From assembly GCA_963835855.1 (NCBI GenBank), contig CAWIHA010000020.1, positions 1-64,000 on the forward strand: 64,000 bases of DNA. Reading direction: 5' to 3'. Under the pieces are notes generated by a model. The model was not told the origin of the DNA, searched no databases, and saw nothing but the letters and a program-made list of their open reading frames with translations. The position numbers and the translations under genes were made by a program. Origin of the DNA: CAWIHA01 sp963835855 (GTDB lineage: Bacteria; Acidobacteriota; Terriglobia; Bryobacterales; Bryobacteraceae). This document shows positions 7,885 to 17,261 of the stretch, one piece after another; the first letter of the stretch is position 1; each line of letters opens with the position of its first letter.

Positions 7885-10800
7885 TTACTCCGGCAGGGGC
7901 AGGAGCAACTGCTCGCCCCCGGGTTCACCGCGGCGCTGCGCCAGCCATCTGCCGAGTTTGTCAAACGCCAGATAAATGACCGGCGTAGTGAACAGAGTGA
8001 GCGTCTGGCTGACGATCAGCCCGCCGACGATGCTGATGCCAAGGGGCCGGCGCAGCTCGGACCCGACGCCGGTGCCGAGCGCTAAGGGGATGCCGCCCAG
8101 CAGCGCCGCCATGGTGGTCATCATGATGGGACGGAATCGCAGCAGCGAGGCCTGATAGATCGCCTCCTGCGGCGTCTTGCCCTCCTTCCGCTCGGCCTCC
8201 AGCGCGAAATCGATCATCATAATGGCGTTCTTCTTCACGATGCCGATGAGCAGGATGATGCCGATGATCGCAACAATGCCCAAGTCCTCATGGCACAACA
8301 TCAGCGCAATGATGGCCCCCACTCCGGCCGATGGCAGCGTGGAAAGAATCGTGATGGGGTGGATGTAGCTCTCGTACAGCACGCCCAGAACGATGTATAC
8401 CGTGACGATGGCGGCCAGAATCAGCAACGGTTCATTCGACAGGGAGGCCTCGAAAGCCTGCGCCGTGCCCTGGAAAGCCGCTTCTATGCTGGCCGGTATG
8501 CCCAACTGTTTGGTTGCGGTTCGTATTGCCTGAACAGCCGCGCCGAGCGATGCCTCCGGCGCCAGGTTGAACGAAAGAGTCACCGACGGAAACTGGCCCT
8601 GGTGGTTCACTGCCACCGGGACCGAAATCTGAGTGGCGCGCGTAAGCGCACTGAGCGGCGCTTGGGTTCCGCTTGCCGTCGGAACATAGATATTGCTCAA
8701 ATCGGCCACGTTCTGCTGCCACGCCGGTTTGGACTCGAGCACGACGTGGTATTGGTTCAATTGCGTAAAGATAATGGATACCTGCCGCTGCCCGAACGCG
8801 TCGTAAAGCGTATCGTCAATCAGTTGCGGCGTGATGCCGAGGCGGGACGCTGTATCGCGGTCGATATCGAGCATCAATCCGAGCCCGTCGTTTTGCTGGT
8901 CGCTGGCCACGTCGCGCAGGTCCGGCAGCTTTTGCAGCTCGCCTACCAGCTTGGGTGCCCAGGCGTTAATCGCGACCGAGTCGGGCCCTTCGATCGCGTA
9001 CTGATACTGCGTCCGGCTTACGCGGTCCTCCACCGTCAGATCCTGCACCGGCTGCATGTACAGCGTGATGCCTGACACCTCGGCGAGCTTCGGTTCCAGC
9101 CGGCGAATGATGTCGGACGCACTGGCATTGCGCTCTTCGAGCGGCTTCAGCGTGATCTGGATTCGGCCGCTGTTCGGCGTCGTGTTGGTGCCATCCACGC
9201 CAATGAACGAAGCCAGCGTTTGGACCGCTGGGTCCTCGAGAATGACCTTCGCGAGTTCCTGCTGCCGTTCCGACATGGCGGTGAAGGAAGTTGCTTGCGG
9301 CGCCTGCGAAATCCCCAGGACCACGCCCGTGTCCTGCACCGGGAAAAAGCCCTTCGGGATCGCAATGTAGAGCATGATCGTCGCCACCAGCGTGCCGACG
9401 GCAATTAGAATCGTTTCGGTCTGATGCCTTAGAACGAACTGGAGGGCCTGCCCGTAACGCTGAATCACGCTGTTGAAAGCGCGCTCCGAAAGCCGGTACA
9501 TGCGGCTCTGCTGGCTCTCCGGCTTGTGCCGGAGAATCTTGGCGCACATCATCGGCGTCAGCGTGAGCGAAATCAGGGCGGACATGATGATGGTCACCGC
9601 CAGCGTGACAGCGAACTCGCGGAACAGCCGGCCAACGATATCCCCCATGAAAAGCAGGGGGATGAGCACGGCGATCAGCGAAACGGTCAGCGACACGATG
9701 GTGAACGCAATTTCGCCCGCCCCTTTCAACGCCGCTTGGAGGGGGGAATCGCCCGCTTCGATGTACCGGGAAATATTCTCGATCATGACGATCGCGTCGT
9801 CCACCACAAATCCGGTCGAGATCGTCAACGCCATGAGCGAAAGATTGTCGAGGCTGTAGCCGAGCAGGTACATGACCCCGAACGTCCCAATCAGCGAGAG
9901 CGGAACCGCGATGCTCGGAATCACCGTGCCCGCGAGGCTCCGCAGGAACAGGAAGATCACCATGACTACCAGTGCGATGGTCAGCAACAGTGTGAACTCG
10001 ACGTCCCGTACGGAAGCCCGTATGGTTACGGTCCGGTCTGCAACGATCGAAACCTGCAGTGCGGATGGCAACGACGCCCTGAGTTGCGGAAGCACGCGCT
10101 CGACGCGGTCTACCACGTTGATGATGTTTGTGCCGGGCTGCCTCTGAATGTTCAGGATGACCGCGGGCGTGGTGTTCAACCAGGCTGCCTGCTTGAGGTT
10201 TTCCGCGCTGTCCACGACCGTAGCGACATCGGACAATCTTACCGGCGCTCCCTTCCGATACGCGACAATGATCGGAGCGTATGCGTTAGCCGACAGGAGC
10301 TGATCGTTATCGCCGATGGTCCACGCTTGCTGCGGCCCATCGAAATTCCCCTTGGCTTGATCGACGTTTGCGGAGCCTAGCGCGAGGCGAAGATTCTCGA
10401 GACTCATGCCGAACGACGCCAGCGCGGTCGGATTGGCCCGCACTCGGACCGCCGGCCGCTGCCCGCCGCTGATACTCACCAAGCCAACGCCCGGCAACTG
10501 CGAGATCTTCTGCGCGAGCCGCGTATCGCCGAGTTCTTCCACCGCAGGCAACGGAAGCGTGCTCGAGGTGAGCGCCAGGGTCAGAATCGGTGAGTCCGCC
10601 GGATTCGTCTTGCTGTAAATTGGCGGATTCGGAAGGTTGCTCGGCAAGTAGGTCCCTGCGGCGTTGATTGCGGCCTGCACTTCCTGCTCGGCGACATCGA
10701 TATTGAGATCGAGCGAAAACTGCAGCGTAATCACCGAGCTGCCGAACGAGCTGATCGAGGTCATCTGGCTCAGGCCGGGCACCTGGCCGAATTGGCGCTC

Positions 10801-11001
10801 GAGCGGCGCCGTGACGGAGGATGTCATCACCTCGGGGCCCGCGCCGGGATAGAACGTTTGCACCTGAATGGTCGGGTAATCGACTTGCGGCAGCGCGGAG
10901 ACCGGCAGTTGACGGTATGCGACCACCCCGACCAGGACCAGGCCGGCCATCAGCAGCGAGGTCGCCACCGGCCGGAGAATAAAGGTGCGCGAAGGATTCA
11001 A
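7885..11001 (-). CDS. mdtB: RND multidrug efflux transporter, MdtB-like
   Basis: A 1038-residue HAE1-family RND pump, paralogous to the next gene. It has the N-terminal FILRPVATSLLMAGLVLVG helix, the helix-4 Asp pair in GFVVDDAIVMIENI, and the C-terminal IGIVKKNAIMMIDFAL motif. The start overlaps the adaptor gene by four bases, typical of translational coupling. It would form the inner-membrane part of a tripartite drug or bile-salt-type efflux pump, driven by protons. Substrate range cannot be read from sequence. MdtB versus MdtC assignment rests on gene order. Confidence 0.92.
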   Translation of the reverse strand: MNPSRTFILRPVATSLLMAGLVLVGVVAYRQLPVSALPQVDYPTIQVQTFYPGAGPEVMTSSVTAPLERQFGQVPGLSQMTSISSFGSSVITLQFSLDLNIDVAEQEVQAAINAAGTYLPSNLPNPPIYSKTNPADSPILTLALTSSTLPLPAVEELGDTRLAQKISQLPGVGLVSISGGQRPAVRVRANPTALASFGMSLENLRLALGSANVDQAKGNFDGPQQAWTIGDNDQLLSANAYAPIIVAYRKGAPVRLSDVATVVDSAENLKQAAWLNTTPAVILNIQRQPGTNIINVVDRVERVLPQLRASLPSALQVSIVADRTVTIRASVRDVEFTLLLTIALVVMVIFLFLRSLAGTVIPSIAVPLSLIGTFGVMYLLGYSLDNLSLMALTISTGFVVDDAIVMIENISRYIEAGDSPLQAALKGAGEIAFTIVSLTVSLIAVLIPLLFMGDIVGRLFREFAVTLAVTIIMSALISLTLTPMMCAKILRHKPESQQSRMYRLSERAFNSVIQRYGQALQFVLRHQTETILIAVGTLVATIMLYIAIPKGFFPVQDTGVVLGISQAPQATSFTAMSERQQELAKVILEDPAVQTLASFIGVDGTNTTPNSGRIQITLKPLEERNASASDIIRRLEPKLAEVSGITLYMQPVQDLTVEDRVSRTQYQYAIEGPDSVAINAWAPKLVGELQKLPDLRDVASDQQNDGLGLMLDIDRDTASRLGITPQLIDDTLYDAFGQRQVSIIFTQLNQYHVVLESKPAWQQNVADLSNIYVPTASGTQAPLSALTRATQISVPVAVNHQGQFPSVTLSFNLAPEASLGAAVQAIRTATKQLGIPASIEAAFQGTAQAFEASLSNEPLLILAAIVTVYIVLGVLYESYIHPITILSTLPSAGVGAIIALMLCHEDLGIVAIIGIILLIGIVKKNAIMMIDFALEAERKEGKTPQEAIYQASLLRFRPIMMTTMAALLGGIPLALGTGVGSELRRPLGISIVGGLIVSQTLTLFTTPVIYLAFDKLGRWLAQRRGEPGGEQLLLPLPE

Positions 11002-12254
11002 GCGGCAGGGCCTCCGCGCGGAGCGGCAGCGGGCCCCGCAGACCCGGCCGGCGAAGGCGCTCCCGTCTCCGGCCTCACCGTAACCTTGCTGCCGGGCTGG
11101 AGCTTCTCGGCCCCATCGCTCACCACGCGCTCGCCAACTTGCAATCCGCGCTCAATCGAAGCGTCGTTGCCCTCTGTGACTCCCACGGTAACGGGGCGAG
11201 CCTCCACTGTGCTGTCTGGCTTGATGACATATACGAACGTGCCTTGGGGACCACGCTGAATCGCAGACGCGGGCACGATCGCCTTCCCCCGCTCGATGTC
11301 CACGAGCAGCCGCACGTTTACAAACTGCTGCGGAAACAGCGTGTTTTCAGTGTTCTGGAAAATCGCTTTGAGCCTGAGCGTGCCGGTGGTCGGATCGATC
11401 TGATTGTCTACCGTCAGCAGATGCCCTGAGGCAAGCTTCTGAGATTTGTCGCGATTGTAAGCATCCGAGGACAACGAGGCGCCGGCCCGAAGTTTGCGCA
11501 GCACGGGAGGGAGGTTATCTTCGGGAAGAGTGAAAATTACCGCGATCGGTTGGATCTGGGCGATGACCAGCAGGCCGGTGGTGTCGGTCGCGTGGACTAT
11601 GTTTCCCGGGTCAACCAGCCTAAGTCCGATGCGGCCGCTGATCGGCGCCGTGATGCGGCAGTACACGAGCTGCAATTTAGCGTTGTCGATAGCGGCCTGG
11701 TCCGACTTGATTGCGCCTTCATCCTGTGCAACCAGAGCCACTTGCGTATCCAGCTGCTGCTTCGGAACGGCATCTTGCGCCACCAGCGTTTGGTAGCGCT
11801 CCAGATCCACGCGGGCGTTGGCGAGCAAAGCTTGGTCGTGCGCCATCTGTCCCTCGGCCTGCTCGAACTGCACCTGGAAAGGCCGTGGATCGATTTCGAC
11901 GAGCACGTCGCCCGCGTGCACGTACTGACCCTCGCGAAAGTAGACGTTCATCAACTGGCCATCGACGCGCGTGTGGACCGTCACGGTGTAGAAGGGGGTG
12001 ACGGATCCCAACCCCTCGAAATACACAGGCATATTGCCGAGGCGCACACTGGCGGCAGCCACCGGAATACCGCGCCGGCCCTGGGTACGCGGTCCTTGTG
12101 CATGGGTCTGCCGCAATTCGAACACCCAAGCCCCGACGGCGATAACAACAAGGGCCGCCAGCCAGAGCCAGCGGCGTCTCCGCCGCGCCTGTGGAGACGG
12201 GGGGTTCCGCGGTAGATGAGCCGTTCGGCCAGCGGCGGGCGTATCGGATTTCAT
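10998..12254 (-). CDS. mdtA: Periplasmic adaptor (membrane fusion protein) of RND pump, MdtA-like
   Basis: A 418-residue HlyD/AcrA-type adaptor. It has an arginine-rich cytoplasmic start, one membrane anchor (about 30-47: WLWLAALVVIAVGAWVF), a lipoyl half-motif with VTVHTRVDGQLMNVYFREGQ, an alpha-helical hairpin rich in Q and A (about 140-190), and the returning lipoyl half with ITAPISGRIGLRLVDPGN. The C-terminus is a Pro/Ala/Gly tail. It is the first gene of the efflux operon and links the RND pumps to a TolC-like channel. No local regulator is adjacent. Confidence 0.91.
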   Translation of the reverse strand: MKSDTPAAGRTAHLPRNPPSPQARRRRRWLWLAALVVIAVGAWVFELRQTHAQGPRTQGRRGIPVAAASVRLGNMPVYFEGLGSVTPFYTVTVHTRVDGQLMNVYFREGQYVHAGDVLVEIDPRPFQVQFEQAEGQMAHDQALLANARVDLERYQTLVAQDAVPKQQLDTQVALVAQDEGAIKSDQAAIDNAKLQLVYCRITAPISGRIGLRLVDPGNIVHATDTTGLLVIAQIQPIAVIFTLPEDNLPPVLRKLRAGASLSSDAYNRDKSQKLASGHLLTVDNQIDPTTGTLRLKAIFQNTENTLFPQQFVNVRLLVDIERGKAIVPASAIQRGPQGTFVYVIKPDSTVEARPVTVGVTEGNDASIERGLQVGERVVSDGAEKLQPGSKVTVRPETGAPSPAGSAGPAAAPRGGPAA

Positions 12255-12603
12255 TTGGTCTTATCCAGTGTGCTTTAGATGAGTGCTATCCCTAAAGATA
12301 TCGCAAATTAGAACGACGCTAGTACGCACCCGAAACGTTACGGGCCACCGTGCTCGCCTTCTCAGTTGAGGCCCGAATGTCCGGTGGGCGTTCGCCAGGA
12401 TCGGCCATCCTCTGAACGGCTGGATTTCGATTCCAGGAAAGCTCTAAAAACGGCGGCGCGATCACACCGGCGCTATCGCCATTGACGAACCTCTTGCGCT
12501 TCGCGGAACGGCATAGCGCTGGTGTCGCGGCGCAGGCAGGGCGAAGCCGTGGCCGCCGCAGAGGGCGGGCTCCACGCTTGGGTGCCCGGCCCGCTGTCCG
12601 GCT
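12255..12603. other. Intergenic region upstream of the efflux operon
   Basis: About 350 bases between the mdtA-like start and a small hypothetical gene. It should contain the efflux promoter on the minus strand. I see no clear promoter consensus, operator palindrome or RNA, and the plus-strand open frame entering from 12482 looks like an antisense artefact. Confidence 0.5.
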
Positions 12604-12915
12604 CTATCCGTGCCCGCTCTCGAAGAATACGATGTCGATAACCTTGTCCCAAGGGATGCAGTGGGTGTATTCGGACATGCCTAGAATCTTGTGCGCCAGG
12701 AGAAAATCCGGGTCTGATGCATCGATATCCATTTCTCTACCGCCGCATGGAGCCATGTCCTGCCGGTTCATCGGCGGAGGCACCGAGGGGAAATCCCCCA
12801 GCGCGGTTAGAATCCACACGGAGCCTTTGGGCTTGTACAACGGTTTGTCGCGCCCGGGGATCTCAAGCGGCGCCATGTGAGCACCAATGATCTTTTCCCA
12901 GTTGGCCTTCATCAT
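12604..12915 (-). CDS. Hypothetical protein, 103 aa
   Basis: A soluble 103-residue protein without signal peptide. It contains a Pro-rich central part (FPSVPPPMNRQDMAP) and a C-terminal segment CIPWDKVIDIVFFESG. I recognise no family. It stands alone between the efflux operon and agmatine deiminase. The overlapping plus-strand frame is compositionally poorer (Arg/Pro/Ser rich), so this strand is preferred. Confidence 0.5.
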   Translation of the reverse strand: MMKANWEKIIGAHMAPLEIPGRDKPLYKPKGSVWILTALGDFPSVPPPMNRQDMAPCGGREMDIDASDPDFLLAHKILGMSEYTHCIPWDKVIDIVFFESGHG

Positions 12916-13029
12916 AATGGTTTGGCCTCCCCGACTATTATTCCCTAGCTGAACGGAGAATGGCGTGATTCGGTCACAGACGGGTCCTCCGCGCGAACGG
13001 ATTGCACTGTGGCGAGGGTAAGGAGCGGC

Positions 13030-14190
13030 CTACTCCGCCGGTTGCTGCTGGGTGAGGCAATGCAACGTCCCGAAGCCAAGAGCTAAATCGACGGCGTGAA
13101 TGCCGAGGACGGCGCGGTCGTTAAAGAGTTCGCCGAGAATGCCGAGCGCGATGCGATCATGCGGGTCGTTGAAGGTCGGGACAATCACTGCCGCATTCGA
13201 AATGTAGAAATTCGCGTAGCTCGCCGGCAGCCGATCGCCGTCGAAGAAGAGCGGTTCCGGCATCGGAAGCGGCACGACCTCGGGCTTCGAGCCATCCTCA
13301 AGGCGGAAGTTCTGGATTCGTTCCCAGTTCTGGGCCAGCGGACGGTAATTAACGTCCTTCGGATTGTCTTCCCGGCTGAGCACCACGGTCTTCGGATTCA
13401 CGAAGCGGCAGATGTCATCGACGTGCCCATGCGTGTCGTCACCCGCCAGCCCGGCGGCGAGCCACAGGACATTTGTCACGCCGAGGTATTCTTTTAGCGT
13501 AGCCTCAATTTCCTTCCGGCCAAGACCTGGGTTCCGGAGCTGCGTTTTCGTATCGAGATAACATTCTTCCGTGGTCAGCAACGTCCCCCGGCCGTTCACG
13601 TCGATGCCGCCGCCTTCGAGGACAAACATGCGCCCATTCGACTGAGCATGGAACAGACGCTTTCCGAGCCGCTTCGCTGCGGTCTCGGGCACACGGCGGT
13701 CCTTTTGCCAGTCGGGATACTTGGCCCAGCCGTTGAAGTGGAAATGAACGATGGCGGTTTCGGATCTCTCGGGAGACCGCCGTTGTGCGGAACTCCTGGT
13801 GCGTCGGCCGCCTGGCGCCGTTCCGTAACCTGCTGCCCGGTTAGGGCCGGAGCGCCGCACGAACAGAGGACCACTGTCGCGTGTCCAGCTCCGGTTGGTC
13901 GGGTGCAGGATGAACTCGACCCGGCTTACATCGACTCCCGCCCGGGTTAGAGGGCGGCGCGCCGCTTTTTCCTCGGCCTTCGAATTGACCAGCATGCGGA
14001 TGGTTTCGCCGGGCGAAATCTTGCGTACCATCTCGCCATAGACCCAGCGAACGGTATCGAGCTTCTGCGGCCAGTCGGTTGGGTGGTGCGGCCAGGCCAG
14101 CCAGGTGGCTTCGTGCGGCTCCCATTCCGCCGGCATTGCGAAGCCGAGCGCGGCGGGCGTGGGCTCGATTGTGGCCCGGAGTTTCGCCAT
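13030..14190 (-). CDS. aguA: Agmatine deiminase family protein (porphyromonas-type PAD fold)
   Basis: Hydrolyses agmatine to N-carbamoylputrescine and ammonia in the arginine route to putrescine. The 386-residue protein has the family N-terminus (MPAEWEPHEATWLAWPH), the SWTRDSGP motif, the catalytic GDDTHGHVDD segment, and the nucleophilic Cys378 in GTLHCLTQ near the C-terminus. Odd feature: about 30 residues rich in Arg/Ser/Gly are inserted between LFVRR and AIVHFHFNGW (about 13760-13855), where other family members are continuous. It is divergently placed from two more polyamine genes. Peptidyl-arginine deiminase annotation is common for this family; local context favours agmatine. Confidence 0.87.
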   Translation of the reverse strand: MAKLRATIEPTPAALGFAMPAEWEPHEATWLAWPHHPTDWPQKLDTVRWVYGEMVRKISPGETIRMLVNSKAEEKAARRPLTRAGVDVSRVEFILHPTNRSWTRDSGPLFVRRSGPNRAAGYGTAPGGRRTRSSAQRRSPERSETAIVHFHFNGWAKYPDWQKDRRVPETAAKRLGKRLFHAQSNGRMFVLEGGGIDVNGRGTLLTTEECYLDTKTQLRNPGLGRKEIEATLKEYLGVTNVLWLAAGLAGDDTHGHVDDICRFVNPKTVVLSREDNPKDVNYRPLAQNWERIQNFRLEDGSKPEVVPLPMPEPLFFDGDRLPASYANFYISNAAVIVPTFNDPHDRIALGILGELFNDRAVLGIHAVDLALGFGTLHCLTQQQPAE

Positions 14191-14317
14191 AAACCGTCCG
14201 TGCAGAATACTCTAGACTAGAATACTTGGCAGAACGGGGCCAGGTGTGTGGCCCGCGCGCCGAACCGCGAGTGGAGACGGGCGGTCGATTACGCGCGCCG
14301 CGCTGGTGGACTGAACT
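14191..14317. promoter_or_regulatory. Divergent control region between polyamine genes
   Basis: The region separates agmatine deiminase (minus) from the DHS-like gene (plus). AGAATACT is repeated at 14204-14211 and 14219-14226, flanking CTAGACTAG (14212-14220), a palindrome around one base. TAGAAT at 14218-14223 could be a plus-strand -10 box, and TATTCT on the minus strand an opposing one. This fits a shared regulator or overlapping promoters, but it is only pattern-based. Confidence 0.4.
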
Positions 14318-15529
14318 ATGGCTAAGGTTGAGAAGACGCATCGCCGCTACCGCGAAGACCTCTCAGAAACCCCGGATTGGCTCAAGAAGAAGAAATGCCC
14401 GCACCGGGACCAGTACATGTCCGGCCAGCGCATCCTCCCCAGAAACCTCACGGGCAAGGAGAAGCTCACCGAAATCGTCGATGAAACGTTCCTTGCGTAC
14501 AACTCGGCCCGGCTCAAGGAAGGTTGCCAGCTTTTCGTCGGGAAGATGCTCGAGCCGGATGTCACCATCGGCATGAGCCTGTCGGGCGCACTGACACCCG
14601 CGGGCCTCGGCTGCTCCTCGATCGTCCCGCTCATCAAAGCCGGCTTCGTGGATTGGATCGTTTCAACTGGCGCCAACCTCTACCACGACCTCCACTTCGC
14701 GCTGAATTACCCGGTACGCGTGGGCAGCTTCAAGATGGACGACACCGAGCTTCGCGACAACGATATCGTCCGCGTTTATGACGTGCTGCTCGGCTACAGC
14801 GACTGCCTGATGGCTACAGACGAGATCCTGCGCGGCATCCTGGTCCAGCCCGAATTCCAGAAGGAGATGGGCACCGCCGAGCTGCACTACCTGCTCGGCA
14901 AGTACGCCGCCGCATGGGAGCGCAAGGCCGGCCTCAAGGACGTCTCCGTGCTGGCCGCCGCGTATCGCGCGGGCGTGCCCTGCTACACGTCCTCTCCGGG
15001 CGATTCGACCATCGGCATGAACGTGGCGGGGGTGGAGCTGAGGGGAAACAAACTCCGCCTGAATCCTTCAATCAACGTCAATGAAACGACGGCTTTCGTG
15101 CTGGCGGCCAAGCGCGCTGGCGGCCGGAGCGCCGTGGTCCTGTGGGGCGGCGGCAGCCCGAAGAACTTCATGCTGCAAACCGAGCCGCAGATCCAGGAAG
15201 TACTCCGCATCAAGGAATACGGCCAGGACTATTTTCTCCAGGTGACCGACGCGCGCCCCGACACCGGCGGACTGAGCGGGGCGACGCCAAGCGAAGCCGT
15301 GAGCTGGGGCAAGGTGGACCCGAACCGCCTGCCGGACGCCGTCGTGTGTTATACGGATACCACGATCGCGATGCCGATTTTCACGCACTACGCGCTGGCC
15401 CGGCACAAGCCGCGGAAGCTCCGCCGTCTCTACGGCCAGCGCGGGGAGATGGTCAGGGCGCTGACAAGAGAATACTTCCGCCACAACAAGGTGAAGATGG
15501 TGGACGGCTCCGACCCGGTTTTCAAATAG
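14318..15529 (+). CDS. Deoxyhypusine synthase family protein (probable homospermidine synthase)
   Basis: A 403-residue member of the deoxyhypusine synthase (DHS) family, an NAD-dependent aminobutyl transferase. Family features seen: STGANLYHDLHFAL, the PCYTSSPGDSTIGM segment, and VLWGGGSPKNF, which holds the lysine expected to carry the aminobutyl imine. Bacteria lack eIF5A, and known bacterial members of this family often make homospermidine from putrescine. The adjacent decarboxylase and the divergent agmatine deiminase support a polyamine role. It could alternatively use spermidine as donor for an unknown acceptor. Confidence 0.87.
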   Translation: MAKVEKTHRRYREDLSETPDWLKKKKCPHRDQYMSGQRILPRNLTGKEKLTEIVDETFLAYNSARLKEGCQLFVGKMLEPDVTIGMSLSGALTPAGLGCSSIVPLIKAGFVDWIVSTGANLYHDLHFALNYPVRVGSFKMDDTELRDNDIVRVYDVLLGYSDCLMATDEILRGILVQPEFQKEMGTAELHYLLGKYAAAWERKAGLKDVSVLAAAYRAGVPCYTSSPGDSTIGMNVAGVELRGNKLRLNPSINVNETTAFVLAAKRAGGRSAVVLWGGGSPKNFMLQTEPQIQEVLRIKEYGQDYFLQVTDARPDTGGLSGATPSEAVSWGKVDPNRLPDAVVCYTDTTIAMPIFTHYALARHKPRKLRRLYGQRGEMVRALTREYFRHNKVKMVDGSDPVFK

Positions 15530-15588
15530 CCGGGCGGGGCCTACTGGCATGTCCCAGCGATTTCGTTACGATGTCCTAAGCCAGTGGG

Positions 15589-15606
15589 GCGGACCCCCTG
15601 GTCCGC
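15589..15606. repeat. Perfect short palindrome, REP-like
   Basis: GCGGACC-CCCT-GGTCCGC forms a perfect 7-bp stem with a 4-base loop, between the DHS-like and decarboxylase genes. The flanking TGGG and the position just before a start codon fit short dispersed palindromes found in Acidobacteria. It could also be a weak hairpin controlling the downstream gene. No second copy was noticed in this window. Confidence 0.5.
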
Positions 15607-15649
15607 AGCTAGTCTCCGGGTTGGCCTTGTTTCCCGGCGCGAGTTTCCG

Positions 15650-16783
15650 ATGACGACCAGACAGCTTCAAGCCATCGCCAAACAACACGGCACGCCCGTG
15701 GTGGTGATCGACCATGACATCATCCGCCGCAATTACGCGGCCTTCAAGAAGCATCTGCCCAAGGTGCAGGCGTATTACGCCGTGAAGGCCAATCCGGCGC
15801 CGGAGATCGTCCGCACGCTGTACCGGGCCGGCGCGAGCTTCGACGTGGCTTCGCTCCCGGAGTTCATGCTGATTTACGATAACATTAAGCGCCTGTCCGC
15901 CAAACAGCGGCAGGATTTCATTTGGGACAAGATCGTCTACGCCAACCCGATTAAACCGAAGGAGACGCTGGTGGCTCTGGATCGATACAAGCCGCTCGTC
16001 ACCTTTGACAATTTGGCCGAGCTGCACAAGATAAGGCAATACGCCCCGCACGCCGGCCTGGCGCTGCGATTGCGGGTTCCGAACACCGGCTCGATGGTGG
16101 AGCTGTCGTCCAAGTTCGGCTGTGACCCGGGCGAAGCGGTGGACCTGATTGAGGAGGCATTCCGAATTGGGCTGGTGGTAGAAGGCCTGAGCTTCCACGT
16201 GGGCAGCCAGTGCACCAACTTCAATAATTTCGTGCAAGCGCTGAACATGTCGGCAGCCGTGATGCGGGAATCCAAAGCGCGCGACCACGAGATCAAGATT
16301 CTCGACATCGGCGGCGGTTTCCCGGCGCCTTACAACCGGTACGTGAGGTCGTTCAGCGCGCTCGCAAAAAAGATCAACGCCGAGATCGGCCGGCTATTTC
16401 CCAGTGATATCGAGATCCTCGCCGAACCCGGCCGGTTCTTGGTGGCGACGGCGGCGACCTCGGTTGCGCGGGTCATCGGAAAGGCTGTCCGCGATGGCAA
16501 GACCTGCTACTACATCGACGACAGCGTCTATCATACCTTCTCCGGAATCGTCTTCGATCACTGCCGCTATCATGTGAAAGCATTCAAGAAGGGGCAGGCT
16601 GAAATCTGCGCCGTTTTTGGGCAGACCTGTGACGGCATGGACGCCATCTCGCAATCGGAAGAGTTGCCGGAGCTGGAGATCGAGGACCTGGTCTACTCGG
16701 AGAACATCGGCGCATACAGCAACGCCTCCGCCACGTGGTTCAACGGCTTCCCGCCAGCGAAAGTCGTCCACGTGAACGCGTGA
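15650..16783 (+). CDS. Fold-III PLP-dependent decarboxylase, ornithine decarboxylase-like
   Basis: Alanine-racemase-fold (type III) PLP decarboxylase of about 377 residues, likely making putrescine from ornithine. The PLP lysine is in YYAVKANPAPE, the phosphate loop is GGGFPAP, SFHVGSQC follows strand beta-6, EPGRF provides the PLP-binding arginine, and the second-subunit cysteine motif is FGQTCDGMDAI. The frame extends to 15584, but the ATG at 15650 is preferred because the extra segment encodes the repeat palindrome. Carboxynorspermidine or diaminopimelate decarboxylase are related alternatives; the DHS-like neighbour favours ornithine and the homospermidine route. Confidence 0.86.
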   Translation: MTTRQLQAIAKQHGTPVVVIDHDIIRRNYAAFKKHLPKVQAYYAVKANPAPEIVRTLYRAGASFDVASLPEFMLIYDNIKRLSAKQRQDFIWDKIVYANPIKPKETLVALDRYKPLVTFDNLAELHKIRQYAPHAGLALRLRVPNTGSMVELSSKFGCDPGEAVDLIEEAFRIGLVVEGLSFHVGSQCTNFNNFVQALNMSAAVMRESKARDHEIKILDIGGGFPAPYNRYVRSFSALAKKINAEIGRLFPSDIEILAEPGRFLVATAATSVARVIGKAVRDGKTCYYIDDSVYHTFSGIVFDHCRYHVKAFKKGQAEICAVFGQTCDGMDAISQSEELPELEIEDLVYSENIGAYSNASATWFNGFPPAKVVHVNA

Positions 16784-16840
16784 GGCCCGCTCCTTGCGAA
16801 TCCGATTCTTGACCCGTACCGCTCGTCCTGGCCGATTGCT

Positions 16841-17140
16841 TCAGTCCGCCTGCGGTGCTCGGGGTTGCAGTTTTTCCGCAAGAAATCTCAGGGCTTGGTC
16901 CAAAGCGGCGTCCGCGCTATCGCGATGCACCCACGGAAACGTCACGTCCTTTACCAGGATTCGGCCAGCCGCGTGCTCCTCCTCGACCCACACCAAGGCG
17001 GCATAAACGGCTTCCTCCTGCTTTTCGAGCCGTTTGATGATTTCGATGCGGTAGCAAGTGCCATTCCGCCAGAAACAGACAGTCCTGACCACATCGTGCC
17101 AGTCGGAGAAAACTAGAGCGGGTTGCGGTGCGTTGCCCAT
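16841..17140 (-). CDS. Hypothetical protein, 99 aa
   Basis: A small soluble protein of 99 residues with an alpha/beta pattern (FWRNGTCYRIEIIKRLEKQE, then EEEHAAGRILVKDVTFPWVH). No membrane segment, signal peptide or recognisable motif. It faces the decarboxylase gene end-to-end and lies upstream of the MarR locus on the opposite strand. Coding quality is fair; function unknown. Confidence 0.55.
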   Translation of the reverse strand: MGNAPQPALVFSDWHDVVRTVCFWRNGTCYRIEIIKRLEKQEEAVYAALVWVEEEHAAGRILVKDVTFPWVHRDSADAALDQALRFLAEKLQPRAPQAD

Positions 17141-17261
17141 CGCGACAAGTCTACCACCGTAGCCTCCAATTTCGCGCCCGGGGGCACCCTTTCCCTTTTC
17201 TGCCTCACCTCCTTACCGGACGCCTGGCGTCGAATAATCGTTAACCTGGTTGGATATAAAC

